From contig NZ_JAFEUV020000012.1 in NCBI RefSeq assembly GCF_017355915.2, forward strand, positions 109,276 through 173,275: 64,000 nt of DNA, given 5' to 3'. How positions within the stretch are numbered: position 1 is the stretch's first letter; each line of letters starts with the position of its first letter. Below the pieces are notes generated by a model that ran no database searches, had not been told where the DNA came from, and saw nothing but the letters and a program-made list of their open reading frames with translations. Source of the stretch: Telluribacter roseus (GTDB taxonomy: Bacteria; Bacteroidota; Bacteroidia; Cytophagales; Spirosomataceae). Below, one piece after another: positions 41,104 to 49,739 of the stretch. Both the position numbers and the translations under genes were made by a program.

Positions 41104-42333
41104 CTATGTAAACTTATTTGTAGCCCAATTTTTTATCTTGTCAAAGAAAGTAGGGCTATCGCTATCGGATGTATCTTCTTCTCCAAACAGGTAACCCAGC
41201 GGTTGTAAGACAGGTATATGATCAAAAATAACCTTGGCAATACCGAGCGCAGGAATGGCTATAAGCATACCAACTACTCCCCATAGCGCGTTGCCCAATA
41301 CCACCACAATGATGGTAAAAATGGGATTGATATTTACCTTATCTCCGATGATAAAGGGCTCCAGCAGGTAGGTTTCCAGAAATTGGGCGATACCAAACGT
41401 AAGCGTAACTCCTATGGCCTGACTGGCATTGCCGCCCGAAAAGAGTGCCATGGCTATAGCCAGACCGTAACCAATGATGTTGCCGATGTAGGGGATCAGC
41501 GTAAGCACCGCCGCCAGGATTGAGATCAGGATAGCCTGCTGCACCCCCGAGATCAGCAGACCAATGGAATAGGCAATGGAAAGTATAACGACCAGGATCA
41601 AACGGCCAAACAGGTAGTTCTGTGAAACTTTGGTGGCACTGCTGATGACATCTCGGGTACTGTTCTGACGGCCTTCCGGGACCATTTTAATAATGGATTT
41701 TTTAAACTTCTCCCGGTAGAGCAGAAAGAAGAATATATAAACAACAGTTAGTAAAGAAGTACTGACTAATTCGATAAATTTCATTAAAAAGCTGCCCGCC
41801 GTCGACATCATAGAGCCCCCTCCGGACTGCTGTGACTGCGAACCCGACTGCCCCTGACTCTGTCCCTGTTGCGACTCGCCGCCCGATGACTGCGCTTCCT
41901 GGCCACCCCCACTACTGCTACTACTTGAAGAGGAGCCACTTTTAAGGCTACTCGGTAGTTTCTGCTTCTGCTCGCTTACCGAAATCCCGGTTTTCTCGGC
42001 TATGAAATTTTGCAGGTCATTCACCTTGGGCTCGAGCTTCTGTTTCATTTTGGGCCAGTCTTCCGAGAAGCTTTTTACCTGAAAGGCCAGTATACCCGCC
42101 AGTACTCCGAAAAAGAACAAGATGCTAAGTACTGCCATGAACGAGGACCAGCCTCGCTTCATGCCTTTGTGCTCAAACCAGTTGGCCACCGGGAGTACTA
42201 CCATAGCCAGTACGGCCGCTACCGCCAGGGGCGCCAGGAAAGCTTTGGCTTTGACGAGTCCCCAGAAGAAAAAGAAGAGGGCCAGTACCAGTAAGGTAAA
42301 GTAGGCGAGTATCGTAAAGGCTTTGCTTTTCAT
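41104..42333 (-). CDS. AI-2E/PerM family membrane protein with Ser/Gly/Gln-rich insert
   Basis: A 409-aa transporter-like protein: two N-terminal membrane segments, a soluble helical part (SEDWPKMKQKLEPKVND), then about 50 residues of Ser, Gly and Gln (KSGSSSSSSSSGGGQEAQS...), then five or more membrane segments with LIPYIGNIIGYGLAIAMAL and PIFTIIVVVLGNALWGVVG. The family includes TqsA and PerM; few substrates are known. The low-complexity insert lies in the loop that is normally about 10 residues. Second of a tandem pair, 58 bases after its paralogue. Confidence 0.85.
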   Translation of the reverse strand: MKSKAFTILAYFTLLVLALFFFFWGLVKAKAFLAPLAVAAVLAMVVLPVANWFEHKGMKRGWSSFMAVLSILFFFGVLAGILAFQVKSFSEDWPKMKQKLEPKVNDLQNFIAEKTGISVSEQKQKLPSSLKSGSSSSSSSSGGGQEAQSSGGESQQGQSQGQSGSQSQQSGGGSMMSTAGSFLMKFIELVSTSLLTVVYIFFFLLYREKFKKSIIKMVPEGRQNSTRDVISSATKVSQNYLFGRLILVVILSIAYSIGLLISGVQQAILISILAAVLTLIPYIGNIIGYGLAIAMALFSGGNASQAIGVTLTFGIAQFLETYLLEPFIIGDKVNINPIFTIIVVVLGNALWGVVGMLIAIPALGIAKVIFDHIPVLQPLGYLFGEEDTSDSDSPTFFDKIKNWATNKFT

Positions 42334-42391
42334 GGTGGAGTAAGTAATAAGTGTACAGTGATCTGGAACTGTCTGATACTGAAATTACTTT

Positions 42392-43495
42392 CTATTCTTC
42401 TTTTTTGTTTGTCAGGCCTTTGAAATAGTTTTTGATCTTACCGATCCAGACGGATTCGGATATATCGTCCTGCATGAGAAAACCGTAGGGACTGAGGGTA
42501 GGAATATGGTCGCAAATAGCCCGGATTACCGCAAACAGCGGGATAAAGAGGATCATACCCGCCACTCCCCAGATCAGCTGACCGGTCACGATGGCTATGA
42601 TGATCATCAGCGGACTCAGGTTCATATTGGCCCCCATCACGAAAGGCTCGATGAGGTTGTTATCAATAACCTGAGCCAGTACCAGTATCATGATGGTAGG
42701 TATCACCAGGTCGGTAGAGCCACTGAGCAGCGCCATGGATATGGGGAAGAAGCTGCCGACAAAAGGACCGACGTAGGGGACTATGCTGGGAAGTACGGCC
42801 AGCAGACTCATCAGGATGGCATTCTGAAGCCCTACTACTGAGAAGCCTATTCCGTAAAACACCACCAGGAACAGCATCGAAATCAGACGACCTCCCAGGT
42901 ACTTGGATGATACCTGTGTGATCTCCCGGATGGTGTCTTTGGCCTCGGGCTTGCTTTCCCGTGAGGTAATCTTCAGGAAGAACCGCTTGTACTTATCCCG
43001 CTGCCAGATCATAAACAGCATGTAGATCAACACCAGCACGATAGAGCTTATCATGCCCAATATACCATTCAGGAAGCCTTTGACGAGGTTGTTGGATGAC
43101 TGGGAGAATTTCTTGGCCTGCTCATCTACAAACTGTATCTGCTTGCTGGGCGGTATACCAAACTCCTGATTGATCCAGCGTTGTATCTGTCTGATCACCT
43201 GCTGTAGCCGGGGTTGCATATCGTCCATGTCCTGGGATATTCGGGTTATTTCGGCAGTGATCACCCACATAAAGCCCGTGATGATCAGGACCAGTATCAG
43301 CAGACAGGTAATGGTGGCCAGTAGCCGACTCAGGCCCCAGTCTTCGAGCTTGCGGCTCACCGGCAGGAACAGCATGGACAGGATAATGCTGAAACATAAT
43401 GGTACCAGAAACGGACGACCTATATACAAAAAAGCAATAAACAGTAGAAGGAAAAGTAACGCGGCCGTTGCACGATAAATGGAAACGCCTTTCAT
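42392..43495 (-). CDS. AI-2E/PerM family membrane protein (paralogue)
   Basis: A 367-aa paralogue of the next gene in the same operon, with the same layout but no low-complexity insert (DMQPRLQQVIRQIQRWINQ then the second membrane block; SIVPYVGPFVGSFFPISMALL; LMIIIAIVTGQLIWGVAG). The frame reaches a TTG at 43510; ATG at 43495 is used. Tandem duplicates of this family often encode partner channels or transporters for osmolytes or signals; the function here is unknown. Confidence 0.87.
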   Translation of the reverse strand: MKGVSIYRATAALLFLLLFIAFLYIGRPFLVPLCFSIILSMLFLPVSRKLEDWGLSRLLATITCLLILVLIITGFMWVITAEITRISQDMDDMQPRLQQVIRQIQRWINQEFGIPPSKQIQFVDEQAKKFSQSSNNLVKGFLNGILGMISSIVLVLIYMLFMIWQRDKYKRFFLKITSRESKPEAKDTIREITQVSSKYLGGRLISMLFLVVFYGIGFSVVGLQNAILMSLLAVLPSIVPYVGPFVGSFFPISMALLSGSTDLVIPTIMILVLAQVIDNNLIEPFVMGANMNLSPLMIIIAIVTGQLIWGVAGMILFIPLFAVIRAICDHIPTLSPYGFLMQDDISESVWIGKIKNYFKGLTNKKEE

Positions 43496-43648
43496 AAAAG
43501 TTGGGGACAAGAGGTTGAAATTTCTCTAAGCTATCAGGTACTCATCTCCCCGCACTCGTATTCACATTATGGTACCAAGCTGTTAGTAGAGTTGAATAAA
43601 ATCGTACCACGTGCTTCTCATTTTGTTTACCTTCCTAGTGTTTGGGCA

Positions 43649-43697
43649 AAAAAAAGACAGGCAGTACCCGGAGGCCGAGCCTCCGGGTACTGCCTGT
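43649..43697 (-). terminator. 18-bp terminator of the alpha-glucosidase gene
   Basis: ACAGGCAGTACCCGGAGG (43657-43674) and its perfect complement (43680-43697) around a 5-base loop, preceded on the plus strand by a run of A that gives the minus strand a T-tract. It starts 24 bases after the stop. Confidence 0.9.
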
Positions 43698-43720
43698 ATT
43701 GGGCAGAATGGTGCCATTAT

Positions 43721-45331
43721 CTACTTATCAATCAATACAATGATGCCTTCGTCTCCACCCAGCGAAAACGTCTTTTCCAGGTAAGTACCTTCTCTTTCGG
43801 GTTCGGTCGCAAGGATTACCCTTCCGCGCAGACCATCGGTTTTGGGTGTGTAGTAGCAGGGACTATGGCTCAGATTGAGCATAATCAGGAAGCACCTGTC
43901 TTCATACTCCCGGGTATACACGATCATTTGCTTGTCCGAATGCACCGGTTTGTAATTACCTACGTGCAGGGCCGGTTCCTGTTGCCTCAACTGCACCAGC
44001 CTTCTGTAGTAGTTCAGTATCGAGTGCTCACTGTTGCGCTGATGTGTGACATTGACGCGCTTGTAGTTACTGGAAAGCGGCAGCCAGGGCTCGGCATCGG
44101 TAAAGCCGGCGTTGGGGCTGTCGTCCCACTGCATAGGTGTACGGGCCGGGTCCCGGCTCACGTTCAGGTCAGGCATGTTAAGTCCCTGCGGGTCCTTGAC
44201 CTTATCGGGCGGAATGGGTACATCGCGCATACCCAGCTCGTCGCCGTAGTAAAGGGTAGGGGTACCTCTGAGCGTAAGCAGCAGCATGGCTGCCACCCGG
44301 GCCTGCTCTATACCCACGCGACTGGCAATACGTACATTGTCGTGGTTGCCCAGTACCCAGTTGGGCCATCCATCAGGGGGTAGCGCTCCTTCGTACTCAT
44401 CAATAGCCCCCGCTATGCGCTGTGGGTCCCAGGGCATGGTGATCAGCTGGAAGTTGAAGGGCAGGTGCGCACCGTTCCCATTCTGGCCGTAGTAGGTCAT
44501 CAGCCGGTGAATGGGCAGGTATATCTCCCCGATGATCAGGCGTTCGTCGTACTCATCGGTCAAGGCCCGCATCATCTGCACGATGTTATGGATCTCGGGC
44601 TGATCGGTCGAGTAGGTAGGAAGCAGTTCGTTGTACGTCACGTCCACATTAGGCTTGTAATCCAGGTTTTTGGGGTTGTCACGCAGCTGATCGTCCTTGA
44701 TCATGTGCCACATCACATCTACCCGAAAGCCGTCAACCCCCTTGTCCAGCCAGAAGCGCATGACATCCATCATGGCCTGCTGTACCTCCGGATTGCGCCA
44801 GTTCAGGTCGGGCTGTTCTTTCAGGAAAGCGTGGTAGTAGTACTGCTGGGTCTTTTCGTCCCACTCCCAGCCGCTGCCGCCAAACACGCTCAGCCAGTTG
44901 TTGGGAGGAGTGCCATCCGGGTTGCCATCGTGCCAGATGTACCAGTCACGCTTGGGATTATCCCGTGAAGACTTTGACTCCAGAAACCACGGGTGCTGGT
45001 CGGAGGTATGGTTGGGTACCAGGTCCAGGATGAGCTTCATGCCCCGCCGGTGTACCTCGGCCAGCAGCTCATCAAAATCTTCCATCGAGCCAAACAGCGG
45101 ATGAATACCCGTATAATCTGCGATATCGTACCCGAAGTCAGCCATGGGTGAAGGAAAGATCGGCGAAATCCAGATGGCTTCCATACCCAGCCACTCGAGG
45201 TAGTCGAGTCGCTGCAGGATTCCCTGTAAGTCTCCCACTCCATCACTGTTACTGTCCTGATACGAACGGGGGTAGATTTGATAAACAACCCCTTTCTGCC
45301 ACCATAGGTACTCTTTCGTTGTATTACTCAT
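43721..45331 (-). CDS. Alpha-glucosidase, GH13 family
   Basis: A 536-aa cytosolic GH13 (subfamily 23/31-like) glucosidase: VVYQIYPRSYQDSNSDG, LDLVPNHTSDQHPWF, DGFRVDVMWHMIKD (nucleophile Asp), LIIGEIYLP (acid Glu) and WVLGNHDNVRIAS (third acid). RDPARTPMQWDDSPNAGFT and the C-terminal beta domain are typical of oligo-alpha-glucosidases that release glucose from maltose, isomaltose or sucrose. The frame extends to a TTG at 45397, but ATG at 45331 gives the normal length. It lies 66 bases after the flavin oxidoreductase and is probably in its operon. Confidence 0.9.
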   Translation of the reverse strand: MSNTTKEYLWWQKGVVYQIYPRSYQDSNSDGVGDLQGILQRLDYLEWLGMEAIWISPIFPSPMADFGYDIADYTGIHPLFGSMEDFDELLAEVHRRGMKLILDLVPNHTSDQHPWFLESKSSRDNPKRDWYIWHDGNPDGTPPNNWLSVFGGSGWEWDEKTQQYYYHAFLKEQPDLNWRNPEVQQAMMDVMRFWLDKGVDGFRVDVMWHMIKDDQLRDNPKNLDYKPNVDVTYNELLPTYSTDQPEIHNIVQMMRALTDEYDERLIIGEIYLPIHRLMTYYGQNGNGAHLPFNFQLITMPWDPQRIAGAIDEYEGALPPDGWPNWVLGNHDNVRIASRVGIEQARVAAMLLLTLRGTPTLYYGDELGMRDVPIPPDKVKDPQGLNMPDLNVSRDPARTPMQWDDSPNAGFTDAEPWLPLSSNYKRVNVTHQRNSEHSILNYYRRLVQLRQQEPALHVGNYKPVHSDKQMIVYTREYEDRCFLIMLNLSHSPCYYTPKTDGLRGRVILATEPEREGTYLEKTFSLGGDEGIIVLIDK

Positions 45332-45397
45332 TGTACAATTGGGTTTTACAGCAGCCCCGGCCCAGCGCCTGTACCGGGGGTGTCTGATGCCTGACAA

Positions 45398-46378
45398 TTA
45401 TTTTCTGGTTAATACAGGAATAACTTTATCCCCAAATACTTCTACAAATTGTTCCTGTTGCAGGTTGACGTTGTGCAGGTACAGGTGGGTCACGCCCAGT
45501 TCGATGTCCTGCATCAGCCATTCGATGTGCTGGTCCGGACTATCCGACACCCGCACGTGTGGCTCCATCTGGTCAGGAGTCACCATACTACCTGCCACAT
45601 CAAAGCCCTCGGGCGTACGAATATCCGACAGCAGTGCCGACTGGAATATGTTGTTTTTCCACTGCTCGTGGGCACCCTGCAGGGCTTTTTCCTTCGTTGT
45701 GTCGTAAGATAGCTGTACCTTCAGGTAGATGGGCTTGTTTTCGCCCCCGCCCCTATGGAAAGCCTCCAACATTTTTTTCATGTCCTCGGGCGGTCGTGAT
45801 GTGGTGATCATGCCGTCGGCCCAGCTACCTACCCATTCGGCCGTAGCGGTAGTAAGGGCAGGCCCTATCACGGGTGGTATGTAGTCGGGGCGGGTGTACA
45901 GCTTGGCTTCCTGTACGGTTACGTGTCCGTAGTGCGTCACCGACTCCCCCCGCCAAAGGGCCCTCATGATGTCTACGCACTCTTTGAGCCGCTCGTTCCG
46001 GATGGGTTTGGGGGGCCACTTCTCGCCGTTGATATGTTCGTTCAGAAACTGCCCACTACCCGCCGCAATAAAAAAACGGTGCGGAAACATCTCGCAAAGT
46101 GTGGCAACCGCCTGGGCTATGATAGCCGGGCTGTATCGTTGTACCGGCGCGTTTACTACACCAAAATTTAAGTTGGTAGCGTGCATAGCCGCCCCTAACC
46201 AGCTCCACACAAAGCCACTTTCACCCTGGGCTTCGCTCCAGGGCATGTAGTGATCCGATGTTAAGGCGTGGGTAAAGCCGGCTTGTTCGGCCTTTTGGGC
46301 AAGCTCCAGCAGATGACTTGGTTTGAATTGTTCGTGTGAGTGGTGAAATCCTACTTTTATCTCTTCTTTTACTGCCAT
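45398..46378 (-). CDS. Luciferase-like flavin oxidoreductase, TIGR03885-type (non-F420)
   Basis: A 326-aa bacterial-luciferase-like monooxygenase fold. VGFHHSHEQFKPSHLLEL, LTSDHYMPW, GVVNAPVQRYSPAIIAQA and FIAAGSGQFLNEHINGEKW match the F420-type LLM family, in the branch described as a probable non-F420 flavinoid oxidoreductase (TIGR03885) found in organisms that lack F420. It likely uses FMN or FAD. The natural substrate is not known. The frame starts with GTG at 46417; ATG at 46378 matches the conserved start MAVKEEIKVGFH. Confidence 0.82.
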   Translation of the reverse strand: MAVKEEIKVGFHHSHEQFKPSHLLELAQKAEQAGFTHALTSDHYMPWSEAQGESGFVWSWLGAAMHATNLNFGVVNAPVQRYSPAIIAQAVATLCEMFPHRFFIAAGSGQFLNEHINGEKWPPKPIRNERLKECVDIMRALWRGESVTHYGHVTVQEAKLYTRPDYIPPVIGPALTTATAEWVGSWADGMITTSRPPEDMKKMLEAFHRGGGENKPIYLKVQLSYDTTKEKALQGAHEQWKNNIFQSALLSDIRTPEGFDVAGSMVTPDQMEPHVRVSDSPDQHIEWLMQDIELGVTHLYLHNVNLQQEQFVEVFGDKVIPVLTRK

Positions 46379-46778
46379 GTATACGCAATATTTGTGTGGG
46401 TGTGGAATATAATACACATAGATATTGTCCTGTGTTTAGTCTATAACCGGTATAATGATAAGTATGTTGGGCTGGAGTAACTGATAATCCTTTATTTATG
46501 CCCTCCATTCTACAACCTGAGCGTACCCCTGACTCCGGTTACCGCTACCCCAATACTTACAAGTACTTGCAGTAAAACCTTACAATAAGATTAAAAACAA
46601 GCCAGCAGGAAGTGCAGGTATTTAGGATCAACTACAGCCAGCAGGATTGAATTAGAAGCTAGGACTGCATCCGAACCTGTGCTATGTATACCCTGACTGG
46701 TAGTGGCACAGAATTTAGTGTAACTAAGTACCCCAACATATAGGTAGTTCGATTACAGGTGTCGCAGGGAATTGATCA
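46379..46778. other. Divergent promoter region
   Basis: About 400 bases between the flavin oxidoreductase (minus) and the TIGR02587-type gene (plus). No repeat, terminator or frame stands out; it should hold both promoters. Confidence 0.4.
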
Positions 46779-47654
46779 ATGGCTAAAATTCAGGATTCAA
46801 CCCGTCCCATCACGGAGTCCCTTGAAGAGTACGGACGAGGTATAGCAGGAGGGCTGCTTTTCAGTTTCCCGCTACTGTATACGATGGAAGTGTGGTGGGC
46901 TGGCTTTATAGCCTCTCCCTTACAGCTCATCATTGTTATTCTATTTACATTTCTGCTGTTGCTCGGCTACAACCGGTATGCCGGTATGCACCCGGAGGCC
47001 CACTGGCGAAGTGTGTTCATTGATTCCTTCGAGGAAATAGCCATAGGTTTTATGCTGGCATTTTGTATGCTACTGATGCTCAGGCGCATAGAGTTTGGTA
47101 CCATGTCCATGATTGAGATAGTGGGTAAGGTAGTCATAGAAGCCATGGTGGTATCCATCGGGGTGTCCATAGGTACCTCACAGCTTGGTATACAGCCGGA
47201 ATATTCGGCTTCCTCCAGGGAGGAGGAGCAGGAAATCAAAGCCATAGAAGAGGAGCGGCAGCATAGTCTGTTCGGACTGATCGTGCTGGGTGTATGCGGA
47301 AGTATAGTTGTAGGAGGGAACGTAGCTCCTACCGAAGAGATCCTGATGATTGGTATAGGGGCTGAGCCAATTCATATCCTTGCCATGGCGCTGGTCTCTC
47401 TGTTTCTGTGTCTGCTGATTATCTTTTACAGTGATTTCAGAGGAGGGGTACTTGAAGGTTCCAAGATTGATTATCGGACCGTTATCCTTCAGACCAGTAC
47501 CAGCTACATAATAGCACTGGCTACTTCCGCTCTGCTGCTTTGGTTTTTTGGCCGTTTTGATGCTTCCAGCTTTTGGGTAGGCTTCTCCCAAACCATCGCC
47601 CTGGGTGTACTGTCTTCTCTGGGGGCTTCGGCCGGTAGCCTGCTTATCCGTTAA
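46779..47654 (+). CDS. TIGR02587/DUF2391 family membrane protein
   Basis: A 291-aa integral membrane protein with about eight hydrophobic segments. RPITESLEEYGRGIAGGLLF at the N-terminus, DSFEEIAIGF, VGGNVAPTEEILMIG and GGVLEGSKIDY are the markers of the TIGR02587 (DUF2391) putative integral membrane family. The two Glu-rich loops suggest ion or regulatory contacts; function is unknown. It is followed after 16 bases by its usual partner, a TIGR02588-type protein. Confidence 0.85.
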   Translation: MAKIQDSTRPITESLEEYGRGIAGGLLFSFPLLYTMEVWWAGFIASPLQLIIVILFTFLLLLGYNRYAGMHPEAHWRSVFIDSFEEIAIGFMLAFCMLLMLRRIEFGTMSMIEIVGKVVIEAMVVSIGVSIGTSQLGIQPEYSASSREEEQEIKAIEEERQHSLFGLIVLGVCGSIVVGGNVAPTEEILMIGIGAEPIHILAMALVSLFLCLLIIFYSDFRGGVLEGSKIDYRTVILQTSTSYIIALATSALLLWFFGRFDASSFWVGFSQTIALGVLSSLGASAGSLLIR

Positions 47655-47670
47655 ACCACCTACTCTTTAT

Positions 47671-48075
47671 ATGGCTAATCGTACCAATACCTACATTGAC
47701 CGAAAAAATAAACTTGAATACGCCATAGCCGGGCTGGGATTTTTGCTGGTACTGGCTATACTTGGGTACCTGATTTATAAAACCATTACGTATAAGTCAG
47801 AGCCACCGCAGTTGTTTCTGCAGTACTTTCCCGAACCAGGCCGTTACGAGCCCCACCGCTACCACGTTATAGTGCATAATAAAGGGGCCGAAACTGCCGA
47901 GGCAATCATCATTGAGCTAACGCTGGAAAAAGGGGGTGAAGAGCTGGAAAAAGCACAGCTCGACGTGGCCTTTTGCCCCAAGGAGTCAAGCCGCGAAGGC
48001 TACGTATCGTTCATCGAAAGTCCCAGTCAGGCGGATACGATTAAGGCTCGGGTGGTAAGCTATAATAAGCCCTGA
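47671..48075 (+). CDS. TIGR02588 family single-pass membrane protein
   Basis: A 134-aa protein with one N-terminal membrane segment (YAIAGLGFLLVLAILGYLIY, about residues 16-35) and an exported beta-sandwich-like domain (YHVIVHNKGAETAEAIIIEL; FCPKESSREGYVSF). Genes of this family are usually found next to TIGR02587 genes and probably encode a complex with them. ATG at 47671 is chosen over an earlier frame. A role in stress or membrane physiology is only implied by the trehalose and flavin enzymes nearby. Confidence 0.82.
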   Translation: MANRTNTYIDRKNKLEYAIAGLGFLLVLAILGYLIYKTITYKSEPPQLFLQYFPEPGRYEPHRYHVIVHNKGAETAEAIIIELTLEKGGEELEKAQLDVAFCPKESSREGYVSFIESPSQADTIKARVVSYNKP

Positions 48076-48192
48076 GGTAGTATATTTACTTCGTAAAAAC
48101 TATTTAATACCCTTTGCTAAACAGTATCAGATTGATAAAGTTTAGCACTAGAACACAACCAATTACCCATTTATCTTACTCTTTTCAAACCT

Positions 48193-49179
48193 ATGAAATC
48201 AGACAAAGTAAGCCGCAGGCAGGTTCTTCAGAATTCAGCCCTGATCGGAATAACCAGCATACTTGGCGGGAAAGATCTCCTGCCGGACCGAACGCTCAAT
48301 AAGCCATTGCTCGAGACTCCCCCGCTGACCCGCCAGGAAGTGAACGCTATTGAGGCTGCCCTGGGTAAGAAAGGTACCTACCACGAATCGCAGTCGGTAC
48401 ATTCCATTGCTCTGCCCCGTAATGACCTGAAGGTAACGATAAAAGGGGAGCCGGTACCCATAGCCTTAGGGTTTGGAGGCTGGGTCGCCTTCAAGCGAAC
48501 GGTCGAGGGAGACTCTACAGTAATGATGAGTGATACCGTGCTGCTGGAAGAAGAAGTAAATCCGCTAATATCGGCGGCCCAGGCCAATGGTCTGGAAGTA
48601 AGTGCCATTCATAATCACTTCTTCTACGAACAGCCGCGGATCTTTTACATGCACTTGCATGGCCACGGATCTACCGCTGAACTGGCTCAGAAGTACGCCG
48701 CTACTATTAAGCAGACAAAGCTATTTCCGGCTAATCAGACTGCCGCCGCCGCGGGGCGTCCGGCCGGAGAGTTGTTTGACATACCCGCCCTGGATGCTAT
48801 TGTTAAGGGGTTCGGTGCGGTTAATGGCCCTACCTACAAGTACACCATGGGCCGTGACGACCTGTCGGTAATGGCCATGGGGGCCGAAATGACCGCTGCC
48901 ATTGGTCTCAACTCCTGGGCATCTTTTGCCGGTACTAAGGACAGTGCGCATATAGCTGGTGATATCGCCATGCTTGAGCACGAGGTCAATCCGGTAATCA
49001 AAGCTCTTAGGGCCAATGGCCTGGAAGTGGTGGCTCTGCACAACCACATGCTCGACGATGATCCGCGCATTTTCTTCCTGCACTACTACGGCAAGGGACC
49101 TGCTACTCAACTGGCACAAGGATTCAGAGCAGCTCTGGACGAACTGGGCAAGCCCGACGAGCGGCCCATGAAGCACTAG
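48193..49179 (+). CDS. Exported protein with two DUF1259 (LppY/LpqO) domains
   Basis: A 328-aa protein. A Tat-like N-terminus (VSRRQVLQNSALIGITS) is followed by two similar halves, each about 130 residues, ending in AIHNHFFYEQPRIFYMH and ALHNHMLDDDPRIFFLH. The repeated (A)(I/L)HNH motif and MSDTVLLEEEVNPLI / LEHEVNPVIKALRANGLE mark the DUF1259 family, also called LppY/LpqO. The paired His residues suggest metal binding. Activity and substrate are unknown; it is predicted periplasmic. Confidence 0.82.
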   Translation: MKSDKVSRRQVLQNSALIGITSILGGKDLLPDRTLNKPLLETPPLTRQEVNAIEAALGKKGTYHESQSVHSIALPRNDLKVTIKGEPVPIALGFGGWVAFKRTVEGDSTVMMSDTVLLEEEVNPLISAAQANGLEVSAIHNHFFYEQPRIFYMHLHGHGSTAELAQKYAATIKQTKLFPANQTAAAAGRPAGELFDIPALDAIVKGFGAVNGPTYKYTMGRDDLSVMAMGAEMTAAIGLNSWASFAGTKDSAHIAGDIAMLEHEVNPVIKALRANGLEVVALHNHMLDDDPRIFFLHYYGKGPATQLAQGFRAALDELGKPDERPMKH

Positions 49180-49739
49180 ACAAACTATCTGATTAATAAC
49201 GTAGGAACAAGGTGATTGGGGTGACTTGTAAGGAGTACCTTTGTGATGGTCATGGCCACCCTAATCACCCGCCCTTATTCACGTAACAGGAGGTATTTAT
49301 CTATGGGTTAGGTTCCTGTTTATTAACTACTGCTCTATTTTTATCTTAAAGCGGATCGATTATAATCTGTTGAATAACAGTCACCTGTTTCTACTTATCT
49401 GCTTTCCCGCCTGTATATCTGCACCTTACATCCGGACCGTATTCAGCATATAATATTATTTTCGGTAGTTAGATTAAATGTAGGTATAGTATTCCCTTGA
49501 ATGGGTGGAGTTTTGTCACCGCGTTATTTTATTTCTTTGTTATATTTGTTTTAAAATAGTAATTTATAAAGAAAAAATTTAACTGTTTGATCCGGTAGAA
49601 GTTATTAGTTTATTAGTGAAATGAATGAGGAAAAAGTAATTATGTCTTTGGTATGAATTTATGTCTTGACATTTAATAAACCTTGACCATTCGCTGTATT
49701 TATTATTTTAGAAGCGAAAGCTAATTAGTACAACATACT
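49180..49739. other. AT-rich spacer before the giant kinase gene
   Basis: About 560 bases without a gene. A hairpin lies at 49211-49269 (GGTGATTGGGGTG and CACCCTAATCACC, 13 bp with one G-U pair, 33-base loop), just after the DUF1259 gene, and may terminate it or fold as RNA. The rest (49.3-49.74 kb) is strongly AT-rich and should hold the kinase promoter. No clear TAnnTTTG element was found. Confidence 0.45.
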
